DNA from: Collinsella sp.
GTDB lineage: Bacteria > Actinomycetota > Coriobacteriia > Coriobacteriales > Coriobacteriaceae
Assembly (NCBI GenBank): GCA_014871545.1
Contig: WGSR01000036.1
Span: 1 to 10,743, forward strand
Direction of reading: 5' to 3'
DNA length: 10,743 nt
Below, piece by piece: positions 1 to 8,200 of the stretch. A program made the translations under genes and the position numbers. The notes under the pieces were generated by a model. That model made no database searches. It saw only the letters and a program-made list of their open reading frames with translations, and was not told the DNA's origin. Positions within the stretch are counted from its first letter, which is position 1. Every line of letters starts with the position of its first letter.

Positions 1-618
1 GCTATCGAGGGCATCAATGCCGACCCTGCTGTTCATGGCTGCCTGATGTTTCGTCCGTTGCCCGCTGGGCTTGACGAGGATGCGGTTGCCGCGGCGCTCG
101 ATCCCGCCAAGGATGTTGACTCCATGACGCCGGCCTCGCTGCTTACCACGCTTTCTGGGCGAGGCGAGGGCTTTGCTCCTTGCACGGCCGAGGCCGTGTT
201 GGCGTTGCTGGACCATTATGGTGTTGAGCTGGACGGGGCCAAGGTCGCGGTCGTCGGTCGGTCGCTGGTGATTGGCCGTCCCGTTGCCGCCATGCTTACG
301 GCTCGCAATGCCACGGTGACGACGTGCCATACGCATACGCGTGACCTGGCTGCCGAGTGCCGTGCGGCTGATGTTGTGGTTGCGGCCGTTGGACGCGCGC
401 GCACGATTGGCGCGGATGCGGTTCGCGAGGGCCAGACGATCATCGATGTGGGCATTAATTGGGATGAGGCTGCCGGAAAACTGGTCGGCGACGTGGATTT
501 TGATGCTGCGGAGCCGGTCGTTAACGCCATCACACCCGTGCCGGGCGGCGTGGGGGCTGTAACGACGGCTATCCTTGCCAAACACGTGATTGAGGCGTCG
601 GAGCGTGCATCGAAATAG
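1..618 (+). CDS. folD: FolD, bifunctional methylenetetrahydrofolate dehydrogenase/cyclohydrolase (5'-truncated by window edge)
   Basis: The reading frame is open from base 1 to the TAG at 616-618, giving 205 visible residues. FolD is usually about 285-300 residues, so roughly the first 80-90 lie upstream. FolD interconverts 5,10-methylene-, 5,10-methenyl- and 10-formyl-tetrahydrofolate in the cytoplasm using NAD(P). Visible family motifs in order are VHGCLMFRPLP (the folate-site loop, usually GIxVQLPLP), KDVDS (usually KDVDG), PCTAEAV, the Rossmann nucleotide-binding segment VVGRSLVIGRPVAAML, IIDVGIN and the C-terminal ITPVPGGVGAVT (usually GGVGPMT). The family assignment is secure. The loop variants are real departures from the E. 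coli-type consensus, although from memory some clostridial FolDs also carry RPLP here. A methionine at 46 lies inside the conserved folate loop and is not the start. A terminator-like hairpin lies about 100 bases downstream. Confidence 0.95.
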   Translation, partial: AIEGINADPAVHGCLMFRPLPAGLDEDAVAAALDPAKDVDSMTPASLLTTLSGRGEGFAPCTAEAVLALLDHYGVELDGAKVAVVGRSLVIGRPVAAMLTARNATVTTCHTHTRDLAAECRAADVVVAAVGRARTIGADAVREGQTIIDVGINWDEAAGKLVGDVDFDAAEPVVNAITPVPGGVGAVTTAILAKHVIEASERASK

Positions 619-655
619 GCGTTTTGGGCTGTTTGAGGGGTTAGCCATATACCAC

Positions 656-885
656 GTGGTCAAAAAGCGCCAAATATGAGTACTGTTGCCAAGATAGTCA
701 CATATGTTTTACGTCTTTTGGGCTTCCTAACGATATTCATTCTCGTTAGGAAGCCCATTTTATTGAACCTATGGGGAATAACGCTGTCTCACTTTTGGAC
801 AAATAGGGATCTTCGGCACTCATTACAAGGAAATTTGCTGCTACTAAATTGGTGACAGTACTCATATTTGGCATTTTTTGACCAC
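656..885. mobile_element. MITE-like non-coding element with 37-bp terminal inverted repeats
   Basis: The arms at 656-692 and 849-885 are inverted copies matching at 33 of 37 positions, with an 18-base perfect core GCCAAATATGAGTACTGT at 669-686 and its complement at 855-872. The 156 bases between the arms contain a perfect 15-bp hairpin (719-757) and no convincing gene. Short length, imperfect terminal inverted repeats, lack of coding capacity and an intergenic position fit a miniature inverted-repeat element or another dispersed repeat. No clear target-site duplication was found: AGGGGTT occurs at 636-642 and 886-892, but the left copy is 13 bases away from the arm. Whether the element recurs in the genome cannot be seen from one window. 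It makes up most of the 366-base gap between folD and the dipeptidase gene. Confidence 0.5.
719..764 (+). terminator. Probable intrinsic terminator downstream of folD, inside the inverted-repeat element
   Basis: A perfect 15-bp stem (719-733 pairing with 743-757) closes a 9-base loop (734-742) and is followed by ATTTTATT-type sequence on the plus strand. The minus strand has no T-tract after the stem, so termination should act on plus-strand transcripts such as folD. It starts 100 bases after the folD stop and sits within the 656-885 element, so the element may supply the terminator. The interrupted T-tract is modest. Confidence 0.6.
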
Positions 886-918
886 AGGGGTTCCGAGAGG
901 GTTCCGAGGTGCCGTGGT

Positions 919-948
919 TTCACCCTTTTTTCGCTGAAGCGATACACT
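919..948 (+). promoter_or_regulatory. Possible sigma-70-type promoter for the C69 dipeptidase gene
   Basis: A TACACT hexamer at 943-948 matches TATAAT at four of six positions. An upstream TTCACC at 919-924 (four of six to TTGACA) is 18 bases away. Transcription would start around 955, giving a short leader before the ribosome binding site at 972-978. Both boxes are weak, so the position is plausible at best. Confidence 0.3.
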
Positions 949-984
949 GTACCCGTTTGATTTCTTCGCTCAAGGAGGATGCGC

Positions 985-2508
985 ATGCCGTGCACAACGA
1001 TTTTGGTTGGTAAGAACGCGAGCTACGACGGGTCGACGCTGGTCGCCCGCAACGAGGATTCGTCCAACGGGGTGTTTGAGCCCAAGCGCATGCGCGTGGT
1101 GCATCCCGACGAGCAGCCGCGTGTCTACACGAGTGTCCTGAGCCACCTGACCGTTGAGCTGCCCGTCAACCCCATGCGCTACACGAGCGTTCCCGACGTT
1201 GTCCCGGGTCATGGCATTTGGGCCGAGGCCGGTTTCAACGAGCTCAATGTTGGCATGTCCGCAACCGAGACGCTTACCACCAACGAGCGCGTCCGCGGTG
1301 CCGATCCGCTCGTGGACTATGTGCCCGCCAAGGGCAACGAGGGCGAGGACGGATACGTTCCGGCACAGTCCGGTGGCTTGGGCGAGGAGGACATGGTGAC
1401 CCTGGTCCTGCCGTACGCCAAGTCCGCCCGCGACGGCGTACGCATTCTGGGTGACCTGCTCGAGCGCTACGGCACCTACGAGAACAACGGCATCGCCTTT
1501 AGCGACGTGGACGAGATCTGGTGGCTCGAGACCATCGGCGGCCACCACTGGATTGCCAAGCGCGTGCCTGACGACGCCTATGTGACCATGCCCAACCAGC
1601 TGGGTATCGACAGCTTTGACCTGGATGACGCCGAGGGCGCCCAGGCCGACCACATGTGCTCCGCCGACTTGCGCGCCTGGATGGCCGAGTGGCATCTGGA
1701 CCTGACGCTGGGCGTCGAGGGCGACGGCCCGGCTGCGGTCTTTAACCCGCGCGAGGCCTTTGGCTCGCACAGCGACAGCGACCACGTCTACAACACGCCG
1801 CGCGCGTGGTACATGCAGCGCTGTCTCAACCCCAGCGACGTGTGGGATGGTCCCGACGCCGACTACACGCCCGAGAGCGACGATATCCCCTGGAGCCGCG
1901 TGCCCGAGCACAAGTTGACCATCGAGGACATCAAGTACGTACTCTCGAGCCACTACCAGGGCACGGAGTACGATTGCTACGGTAGCAAGGGCACGCCCGC
2001 TACGCGTGGCGCATATCGCCCCATCGGCATCAACCGCAACAGCCAGCTCGCCGTGCTGCAGCTGCGCCCCTATGCGCAGCCGGCGTATCGCGCCGTGCAG
2101 TGGATGGCCTTTGGTTCCAACTCGTTTAACGCGCTGGTTCCGCTGTACGCCAACGTCGAGACCATGCCCGAGTACTATGCCGACACGCAGGCTCGCGTGA
2201 CGTCCGAAAACTTCTACTGGGCCAACCGCCTGATCGGCGCCCTGGCTGACGTCCGTTTCCATGAGTGCGGCCGCGCTGTGGAGGACTACCAGGAGAAGGT
2301 CGGTGGCATGGGCCACAAGCAGATCCATGACGTTGATGCTACCGTAGCCGCTCTGCCCGAGGCCGAGGTGTCTGCCGAGCTTGCACGCGCCAACGAGGAG
2401 TTTGCCGAGCGTGTTCGCGTAGAGACCGATGCTCTACTGGGCAAGGTGCTCTACACCACGAGCTGCGCCATGAAGAACTCTTTTGCGATGAACGACAACG
2501 TGAGGTAA
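985..2508 (+). CDS. Peptidase family C69 dipeptidase (PepD/PepDA type)
   Basis: Encodes 507 residues. C69 enzymes are N-terminal-nucleophile cysteine hydrolases that cut dipeptides, typically in the cytoplasm. The N-terminus MPCTTILVGKNASYDGST has the expected Cys (residue 3) that becomes the nucleophile once the preceding residues are removed, followed by LVARNED (19-25). Other family blocks are AEAGFNELNVGMSATET (80-96), EIWWLETIGGHHWIAKRVP (177-195) with MPNQLGID (202-209), and the C-terminal YDCYGSKGTPATRGAYRPI and QWMAFGSNSFNALVPLYAN stretches. No signal peptide is present. A perfect AAGGAGG at 972-978 touches an in-frame ATG at 979 but is six bases from the ATG at 985, so 985 is the better start and places Cys at position 3. 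Length and motifs are normal for the family. It appears to be a single-gene unit; substrate preference cannot be read from sequence. Confidence 0.93.
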   Translation: MPCTTILVGKNASYDGSTLVARNEDSSNGVFEPKRMRVVHPDEQPRVYTSVLSHLTVELPVNPMRYTSVPDVVPGHGIWAEAGFNELNVGMSATETLTTNERVRGADPLVDYVPAKGNEGEDGYVPAQSGGLGEEDMVTLVLPYAKSARDGVRILGDLLERYGTYENNGIAFSDVDEIWWLETIGGHHWIAKRVPDDAYVTMPNQLGIDSFDLDDAEGAQADHMCSADLRAWMAEWHLDLTLGVEGDGPAAVFNPREAFGSHSDSDHVYNTPRAWYMQRCLNPSDVWDGPDADYTPESDDIPWSRVPEHKLTIEDIKYVLSSHYQGTEYDCYGSKGTPATRGAYRPIGINRNSQLAVLQLRPYAQPAYRAVQWMAFGSNSFNALVPLYANVETMPEYYADTQARVTSENFYWANRLIGALADVRFHECGRAVEDYQEKVGGMGHKQIHDVDATVAALPEAEVSAELARANEEFAERVRVETDALLGKVLYTTSCAMKNSFAMNDNVR

Positions 2509-2607
2509 GGGTTTCCCGTCGATCGAATAGCGCTAAAACGCTTTGTCGCTTTCGCTCAATCTTGGGTACAAGAACGCCAATGCAGTTGTTTGTGATTGGA
2601 GACAACC

Positions 2608-3024
2608 ATGGTTATGAAACTCGATCAGCTTGTTAACGGCGCCATTAACGTGGGCTTTGGCGCTGCCGCCGTTGCTGTCGAAGGCGGCAAGAAGGTCCTC
2701 GACGACCTTAACACCAAGGGCGAGCAGGTCCGCAAGGACACCGCCACCCCCGATATCGCCCGTAGCGTGTCCGACATGTTCGAGCAGGCCGGCGGTACCA
2801 TCTCCGATCTGACCGAGCGCTTGGGCATGCAGGGCGAGACCGCGGCCCAGCGCGTGCTCGACGAGCTCATCCTTGCCCGCGTCCGCGTTATGACCGCCCC
2901 CGAGCGCACGGCCTTCCTGGCCCATGTGCGCGACATCGTCGATTCGGTCGAGGACAACGTGACCTCGGTGCCCGTCGAGTCCGTTGAGCCCGACGATGCG
3001 AAGGATACCGAAGAGGCCGAGTAG
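2608..3024 (+). CDS. Small phasin-like helical protein, partner of the downstream ABC1 kinase
   Basis: Encodes 138 residues. The start ATG at 2608 has GGAG at 2598-2601, six bases upstream; an in-frame TTG at 2596 overlaps that site and is less likely. The protein begins with a short mildly hydrophobic stretch rich in Gly, Ala and Val (about 11-26). A predicted amphipathic helical or coiled-coil body follows (about 27-115, with repeated charged/hydrophobic alternation and LTERL and LDELILARVRV segments), then an acidic tail (VEPDDAKDTEEAE). It resembles phasin or polyhydroxyalkanoate-granule-associated family proteins found beside AarF/UbiB genes in anaerobic Gram-positives (recalled, not searched). 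No PHA synthase is visible nearby, so a granule role is not supported here. The stop codon lies eight bases before the next start, implying one transcript and coupled translation. It may be a membrane-associated accessory factor for the kinase-like protein, by analogy with UbiJ/UbiK and UbiB. Confidence 0.75.
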   Translation: MVMKLDQLVNGAINVGFGAAAVAVEGGKKVLDDLNTKGEQVRKDTATPDIARSVSDMFEQAGGTISDLTERLGMQGETAAQRVLDELILARVRVMTAPERTAFLAHVRDIVDSVEDNVTSVPVESVEPDDAKDTEEAE

Positions 3025-3032
3025 CAGCGCAG

Positions 3033-4796
3033 ATGGCAGATTCCACCACCGATTACAACAATCTAGATCCCTTGGGTGACGAGGCGGCGGTTGTCGATGA
3101 GGTCGATGCCGTCGTCTCGGGCGCTCGCAAGAAGCCGCGCGCTGTCGATATGGTCCCCGAGGAGCCCGACGCGATGGCGCCGGACGAGGAATACCAGCTC
3201 ACGCCGGCGGGTCGTCGCGAACGCATCGGGCAGATTGTTCGCCTGGTCAAAAAGTACCGCGTGTGGGATAACCTCACGCCGGTTCGCTTGCGCCGCCTGC
3301 TCGAGGAGCTCGGCCCCATGTTCGTCAAGATGGGGCAGATTCTGGCCAACCGGTCCGAGATTCTGCCGCAGCGCTTTTGCGATGAGCTGCGCCGTCTGCG
3401 TTCCGACGTGGAGCCGGTGCCGTACGAGGTAGTGCTCCGCTGCTTGGAAGAGGAATACGGCCTGCGTCTGGGGGAGATGTTCGATGCGATCGACCCCAAC
3501 CCGCTCGGTAGCGCATCGCTCGCGCAGGTGCACCGCGCTCGTCTGGTGACGGGCGAGGACGTGGCCGTCAAGGTGCAGCGCCCCGGTGCGCAGCAGGTTA
3601 TGGCACAGGACATCGATATCATCCGCTCGGTGGTGCGCATCGTTTCCAAGTTCGTCAACACCGATCAATTCGTTGATCTGCACGGCGTAGTCGAGGAGTT
3701 GTGGACCTCGTTTCGCGAGGAGACCAACTTTTTGGCCGAGGCAAAAAACCTCAACGACTTCTACGAGTTCCATAAGAGCGTTCATGGCGTGACGTGCCCT
3801 AAATCCTATCTGGACCTGTGCACCGAGCACGTGGTGGTTATGGACTACGTCGACGGCATTTCGATCGCCGATCCTGAACGCTTGGTGGCCGAGGGCTATG
3901 ACTTGGAAAAGATCGGTGCCGCAATCGTCGAGGACTACTCGACGCAGGTGCTCGACGACGGCTTTTTCCATGCCGACCCGCATGCGGGAAACATCATCCT
4001 CAAGGACGGCATCGTTTACTTTATCGACTTGGGCATGGTCGGACGCATGTCGAGCCACGACCGCGGTATCGTCAAGGATATGATTTTCGCCGTGGCCGAG
4101 GGTGACGTGCCCAAGCTCAAGGATTCGCTCATGCGCTTCGCCGTAACGCGCGGCGACTCGGCCGAGCTTGACCATTCGGCCTTTTTGTCCGATTTGGACT
4201 TTATCGTCGCCGACTTTGCGGGCCTTGACCTGAAGGATCTTGATATCGGCGAGTTTTTGACCTCGTTGTTAAACCTCGCGCGTAAGAATGATGTTGAGCT
4301 GCCGAGCGTGGTAACGATGTTCGCGCGCGGCATGGTGACGCTCGAGGGTTTGCTGACCGAGTATATGCCCAACGTCAACATGATCCAGATTATCCAGACG
4401 TACATCAAAAACGAGAAGAGCGCCTATGCGCGCGTGCGTGATATGGGACGCGATCTTGCCGCGAGCAGCTATCGCGCGGCAAAAGGCTCGCTTGAGGCAG
4501 CCGAGTATCTGGGCTTGGCTTCGCGTATGCTTACGCGCGGCCAGCTTAAGGTAAACACGCAGATCATGAGCAGCGATAAGGCGCTGCGACAGCTGGGTGG
4601 AATTATCGACCGCATGTCGATGGCGATTGTGATCGCCGGTCTGTTTATCGGTTCGTCGGTGGTGTACTACGCGCGCATCGAGCCGGTTGTGTTTGGTATC
4701 CCAGTCATTGGCTTTATGGGCTACGTGAGCGCGCTGGTGCTGGCGCTTATGCTGGGTCGCAATATCTGGCTCAACAGCCACGGCGGCAAGCACTAG
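3033..4796 (+). CDS. ABC1/UbiB (AarF) family atypical kinase-like membrane protein
   Basis: Encodes 587 residues, typical for the family. UbiB/ADCK proteins have a protein-kinase-like fold with ATP-dependent activity linked to isoprenoid-lipid metabolism at the membrane. In order: an acidic, low-complexity N-terminal extension (1-55); the family-specific KxGQ motif (KMGQ, 99-102); the Ala-rich-loop equivalent GSASLAQVH (159-167), where this protein has GSAS rather than AAAS; the ATP-site lysine in VAVKVQRP (K180); the hinge-like VVVMDYVDG (267-275); the catalytic loop HADPHAGN (313-320); and the metal-binding DLG (332-334). Two C-terminal transmembrane segments lie at about 530-549 and 554-574. 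All core kinase-like residues are present, so it is probably active. No strong Shine-Dalgarno precedes 3033; the eight-base gap to the upstream stop suggests translational coupling. A terminator follows at 4848. The native substrate in an anaerobe of this type is unknown. Confidence 0.93.
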   Translation: MADSTTDYNNLDPLGDEAAVVDEVDAVVSGARKKPRAVDMVPEEPDAMAPDEEYQLTPAGRRERIGQIVRLVKKYRVWDNLTPVRLRRLLEELGPMFVKMGQILANRSEILPQRFCDELRRLRSDVEPVPYEVVLRCLEEEYGLRLGEMFDAIDPNPLGSASLAQVHRARLVTGEDVAVKVQRPGAQQVMAQDIDIIRSVVRIVSKFVNTDQFVDLHGVVEELWTSFREETNFLAEAKNLNDFYEFHKSVHGVTCPKSYLDLCTEHVVVMDYVDGISIADPERLVAEGYDLEKIGAAIVEDYSTQVLDDGFFHADPHAGNIILKDGIVYFIDLGMVGRMSSHDRGIVKDMIFAVAEGDVPKLKDSLMRFAVTRGDSAELDHSAFLSDLDFIVADFAGLDLKDLDIGEFLTSLLNLARKNDVELPSVVTMFARGMVTLEGLLTEYMPNVNMIQIIQTYIKNEKSAYARVRDMGRDLAASSYRAAKGSLEAAEYLGLASRMLTRGQLKVNTQIMSSDKALRQLGGIIDRMSMAIVIAGLFIGSSVVYYARIEPVVFGIPVIGFMGYVSALVLALMLGRNIWLNSHGGKH

Positions 4797-4847
4797 AGGC
4801 TGCGACCGTCACCGCATTTTCCTATCGCAAACAATAGCTTTTACCTT

Positions 4848-4875
4848 GGGCTTCGCCTGCGTGCGAGGCCCTTTT
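4848..4875 (+). terminator. Intrinsic terminator of the phasin-like/ABC1 operon
   Basis: A nine-base-pair stem (4848-4856 with 4863-4871, one G-U pair) closes a six-base loop and is directly followed by TTTT (4872-4875). It begins 51 bases after the ABC1 stop. Its T-tract overlaps the proposed -35 box of the next transcription unit. Confidence 0.75.
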
Positions 4876-4902
4876 GCGTGATAGCATGTTGACGGTTTTA
4901 AT
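4874..4902 (+). promoter_or_regulatory. Probable promoter of the riboswitch-controlled surface-protein unit
   Basis: TTTAAT at 4897-4902 matches TATAAT at five of six positions. It is 17 bases downstream of TTGCGT (4874-4879, three of six to TTGACA). The predicted start at about 4909 is just before the first riboswitch helix at 4912, which is where a riboswitch leader should begin. A second candidate -35, TTGACG at 4889-4894, would need a much poorer -10 (TAGATG at 4911) inside the aptamer and is less likely. Confidence 0.45.
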
Positions 4903-4911
4903 CGATGGCCT

Positions 4912-5084
4912 AGATGGTGGTGCGGAGACGCACGAATGCGCGGTTTTCCTGCGCGTTTGGGAGAATCGGGGTGCAAGTCCCCGGCTGTACCAGTAACCGT
5001 AATTCCTCTTGGCTCGGGATGTTCGCGTCGCAGATCGGACGGCGCGCCCGAGTCGTTAAGGTTAAGTCGGATCGCCTCCCATCT
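4912..5084 (+). ncRNA. Cobalamin riboswitch
   Basis: The outermost helix P1 pairs AGATGG (4912-4917) with CCATCT (5079-5084). Inside it, a GAGA-capped hairpin (4920-4933) and a GCGCGG/CC-GCGC hairpin (4938-4954) are followed by the conserved GGGAGAA (4959-4965). The diagnostic CGGGG-TGCAAGT-CCCCG stem-loop comes next (4967-4983), then CTG-CC-AGTAACCGTAA-type core sequence (4985-5002). An eight-base-pair helix GGCTCGGG/CCCGAGTC lies at 5011-5018 and 5047-5054. A variant B12 box, AAGTCGGATCGCCTCCC (5064-5080), ends the aptamer and keeps the AGTC and CC-T-CC positions of the consensus. These elements in this order identify the class. Such switches normally lower expression when adenosyl- or methyl-/aquocobalamin is bound. 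It lies in the leader of the DUF4430 surface-protein gene, so that gene should be induced on B12 limitation. Confidence 0.92.
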
Positions 5085-5227
5085 TGCATGCGGCTGCGGC
5101 GTATGCCGCCGGTGTGCATAGGGCTCTGGAGGGAAGGGGGACCCCGATGGGGGAACTCGAGCGCAACATGCGCGATGACGTGGGGCAGCTTCAAGGCAAC
5201 GCTCCAAGTACAGACAGTAGGAGACAA
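5085..5227 (+). promoter_or_regulatory. Leader between riboswitch and start codon (expression platform, ribosome binding sites)
   Basis: This 143-base leader holds a GCGGC-GTAT-GCCGC hairpin (5096-5109, extendable to 5088-5119) and two candidate ribosome binding sites. GGAGGGAAGGGGG (5128-5140) precedes an in-frame ATG at 5147, which lies in the loop of a small CCCC-GAT-GGGG hairpin. AGGAG (5219-5223) lies four bases before the ATG at 5228. GGAGG at 5128-5132 can pair with CCTCC at 5075-5079 inside the B12 box, a possible link between ligand state and translation. No stem followed by a T-run is visible, so control at translation is more likely than at transcription termination. Confidence 0.45.
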
Positions 5228-8200
5228 ATGGATATGTTTGAGGACGAGTGCCAGCGTGCCTCGCTTCGTCGCCGTGGCGTAATCGCGCGCGGCGTGGCAA
5301 AGCGCTGCCTGGTGGCATTCCTGGCCTTCGCGATGGCCTTTGGCACCACGCCGGCTCAGCTGTGGGCCGAGGGTGCCGAGGGCATTACCGACGCTGTGGC
5401 TCAGGCTACGACGTCAGGCGAGGGCGCAGCGCTTGCGGGCGGTACCGCTGAGCAGAGCGGCGCCGAGGTTTCGGATTCCGGGAGCGCGCCTGCAGCTAGT
5501 GCCGCCACTACAGAGGCAGCAACTGGCGACGAAGGCTCGGCGACGGGGGAGAGCCCTGCCACGAGCGAGCGGTCTTCGACGGCATCCGCTGGCCAAGCAG
5601 GATCTGCCGCCGCGGCTGCCGTCCAGACAGAGAACCCGACAGAAACTGGCGATGTCGTCAAGAAGCAAATCGAGGTCTCGTTCTCGATTATCGGCACCGA
5701 TGCCGACGGCAAGGCTCAGACCTGGGTGGCGCCTACGCAGCTCAAGCTCGACGAGGGCGCGACGGCTGCGGATGCCTTCATTAAGCTGCAGGAGAAGACG
5801 GGCTTCAAGGCGAAGTACGAACCGAACACGGCATACGGTTTCTACCTCGAAAGCATCACATCCCCGAGCGATGGTCGCACGCTTGCCTACGATCCGACGA
5901 CTTATGCCTTCTGGCAGCTGTTCGTCGACGGCGCGTCTTCCTCGGTTGGCGCGAGCAGCGTCAAGCTCACCCAGGGGCAGAAGATTGAGTTTGCCTATAC
6001 GGCTGGTAGCTCGTCCCCTGTCGTTAAGGACCAGGTTGCCGCAAATGTGACCGTCATTGGTCGCGATGCCCAGGGCAAGACTCAGACTTGGGTCGATAAT
6101 GCGCAGTATGTGGTGACGTCCGGTTCGAGCGCGCTTGATCTTACGAAGGTCGCACTCGAGGCGAACGACATTGACGCCGTTGCTGCGGGCTCCTTCATTC
6201 TGAGCCTTAAGTACAACGGTGTTGAGCTGGGTACGCCCCAAGATTATTCGACCTATTGGCAGCTGTTCATCAACGGCAAGTCGAGTGACTATACGGCGGA
6301 CAATGTCACCATCCATGCCGGCGATACCGTCACGTGGTTCTACGGTGGCTGGGGCGACCAGTTGCCGTCCGATTCTGTCCATGCTTCTGTTCAGGTTCTC
6401 GGTAAGGACAAGGACGGCAAGCAGCAGGTTTGGGCTTCGACGGGTCAGACGAGTCTCAAGGCAGGCTCTACTGCCAAGGATCTCCTTGAGCAGACCGGCC
6501 TTACTCTCGATGCTGGCGAATCGTCTTGGGGCTGGTTCCTCAACGGCATTACTTCGCCGTTTGATGGTAAGTCCTATGGCTGGGATGCTGCGACCAAGAG
6601 CTATTGGCGCTTCTACGTAAATGGCAAGTTCGCCGACGTTGGCGCCGGTGCCTACAGGCTCCAGGAGGGTGACGCCGTCACCTTTATGTATGGTGCTGAC
6701 GCCGATGCCCTCCCCGGTCAGGTGCTTGGATCCGCCGATGTTATCGGTCCCGATGTCAACGGGAACAATACGCGTTGGGGCACGGCAAGCAATGTTTCCC
6801 TGCCCGAGGGCTCTACGGCTCAGAACCTTATTGAGACGGTCCTGAAGGCCAAGGGCGTTACGTACAACGGCTCCCAGAGTGGTGAGTACTGGTTCCTCAA
6901 TTCCATCAACTCGCCGTTCGATCACAAGCCGTATGCCTGGGATGCTGCGACCAATAAATATTGGCACCTGTATATCAACGGAGAGCCCTCCTTACTCTGC
7001 GCCAATCAGATTACGCTCAAGAGCGGCGATAAGGTTACGCTTGCCTATACCACCGACGATTCGGCCATGCCCGATCCCGACAAGATTGTCGTGGACCCGA
7101 GTGCGACGACTCCTAATTGGGATGCCGAGTGGGCCGGCTACGGCAACAGTGGCAACGGTTCGACCGTAACGGATGCCAAGACGCCTGCGCAGGCCGCCGG
7201 TCTTAAGTGGGCCTTCGATTGGAAGGCCGAGTCTGGCCAGCAGTATGCCAACTGCAGCGAGCCTGTCATCGCTAACGGCTTTGTGTACATCGCGACCGAG
7301 AACGAGCTCATTAAGATCGATTCGTCCACGGGCAAAAAGGTTGCCTCTGCGCCGCTTGCCTCTAAGGTGAGCTATACCTCTCGTCCGATCTATACCAATG
7401 GCCTTATCATTGTTCCGCTCAACGGCGGTGCGGTCCAGGCGATTACTGCAGACAAGCTGATCTGCAAGTGGCTGACGCCTGGTTTGACGGACTTGACGCA
7501 GAGCTCCTGCACCGTCGTTTCGGACGGCGAGTACGTCTATGTAGGCTCGGTCGATATTTCGTATGACGAGAATTACAACGCGACCTACGGCAACGGCTCC
7601 TTTATGCGCATTAAGATTGCCACGGGCGAAGTTTCTTGGCAGAACATTGACGCTTCCGAGGGTTATTACTGGACTGGTGCGGCTTTGACGGATAAGTATG
7701 CCATCGTTCCTACGAGCGCGGGCACGCTTAAGTGCATTGATAAGACGACGGGCGATGTCGTTTCGACCATGAAGCTCGGCGCTCTCGCGAACGCCGACTG
7801 TGTCGCCGATCCGTCCAATGGTTCCACCTTCTATCAGATGACGCACGATGGAAAGCTCCATGTGATTTCGCTTTCGGCGAAGGGCGTACTGAGCGAGCAG
7901 AAGACGGTCGACCTGGGTCTTACTAATAACATGAGCGCACCGGCGGTGGCTGGCGAAAACTTGATTGTCGGCGGACAGACGGCTACTGGCTCTGCTCTGG
8001 CTCTCTATAATCTGAAGACCGGTAAGACCACGATGGTCACCGCTGCTGACGGTAAAGAACTGCCGGCCGGATTTAACGGTATTGCTGCTACTCCGCTGGT
8101 GAGTGTTCAGGGTGGCAAGACCTATGTGTACTTCACCGTTAACAGCGCGGATAGCAAGGATTACGTCAACTACTCTGCTGGTGGTGGCGTGTATCGCTAT

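Noticed and set aside
636..892. AGGGGTT at 636-642 and 886-892 as target-site duplication of the inverted-repeat element.
   Set aside because: The left copy is 13 bases from the arm while the right copy touches it, so the two do not flank the element symmetrically. A 7-base match can arise by chance.
789..995. A 68-codon open frame on the minus strand across the right arm of the inverted-repeat element and the dipeptidase start.
   Set aside because: It overlaps the dipeptidase start codon and its ribosome binding site, has no ribosome binding site of its own identified, and its central residues are just a translation of the repeat arm.
2530..2572. Weak hairpin (AGCG...CGCT) and a TTGTCG/TACAAG pair between the dipeptidase and phasin-like genes, as terminator and promoter.
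   Set aside because: The stem is only four base pairs and the promoter boxes match at three and four of six positions with an 18-base spacer. This is not above chance.
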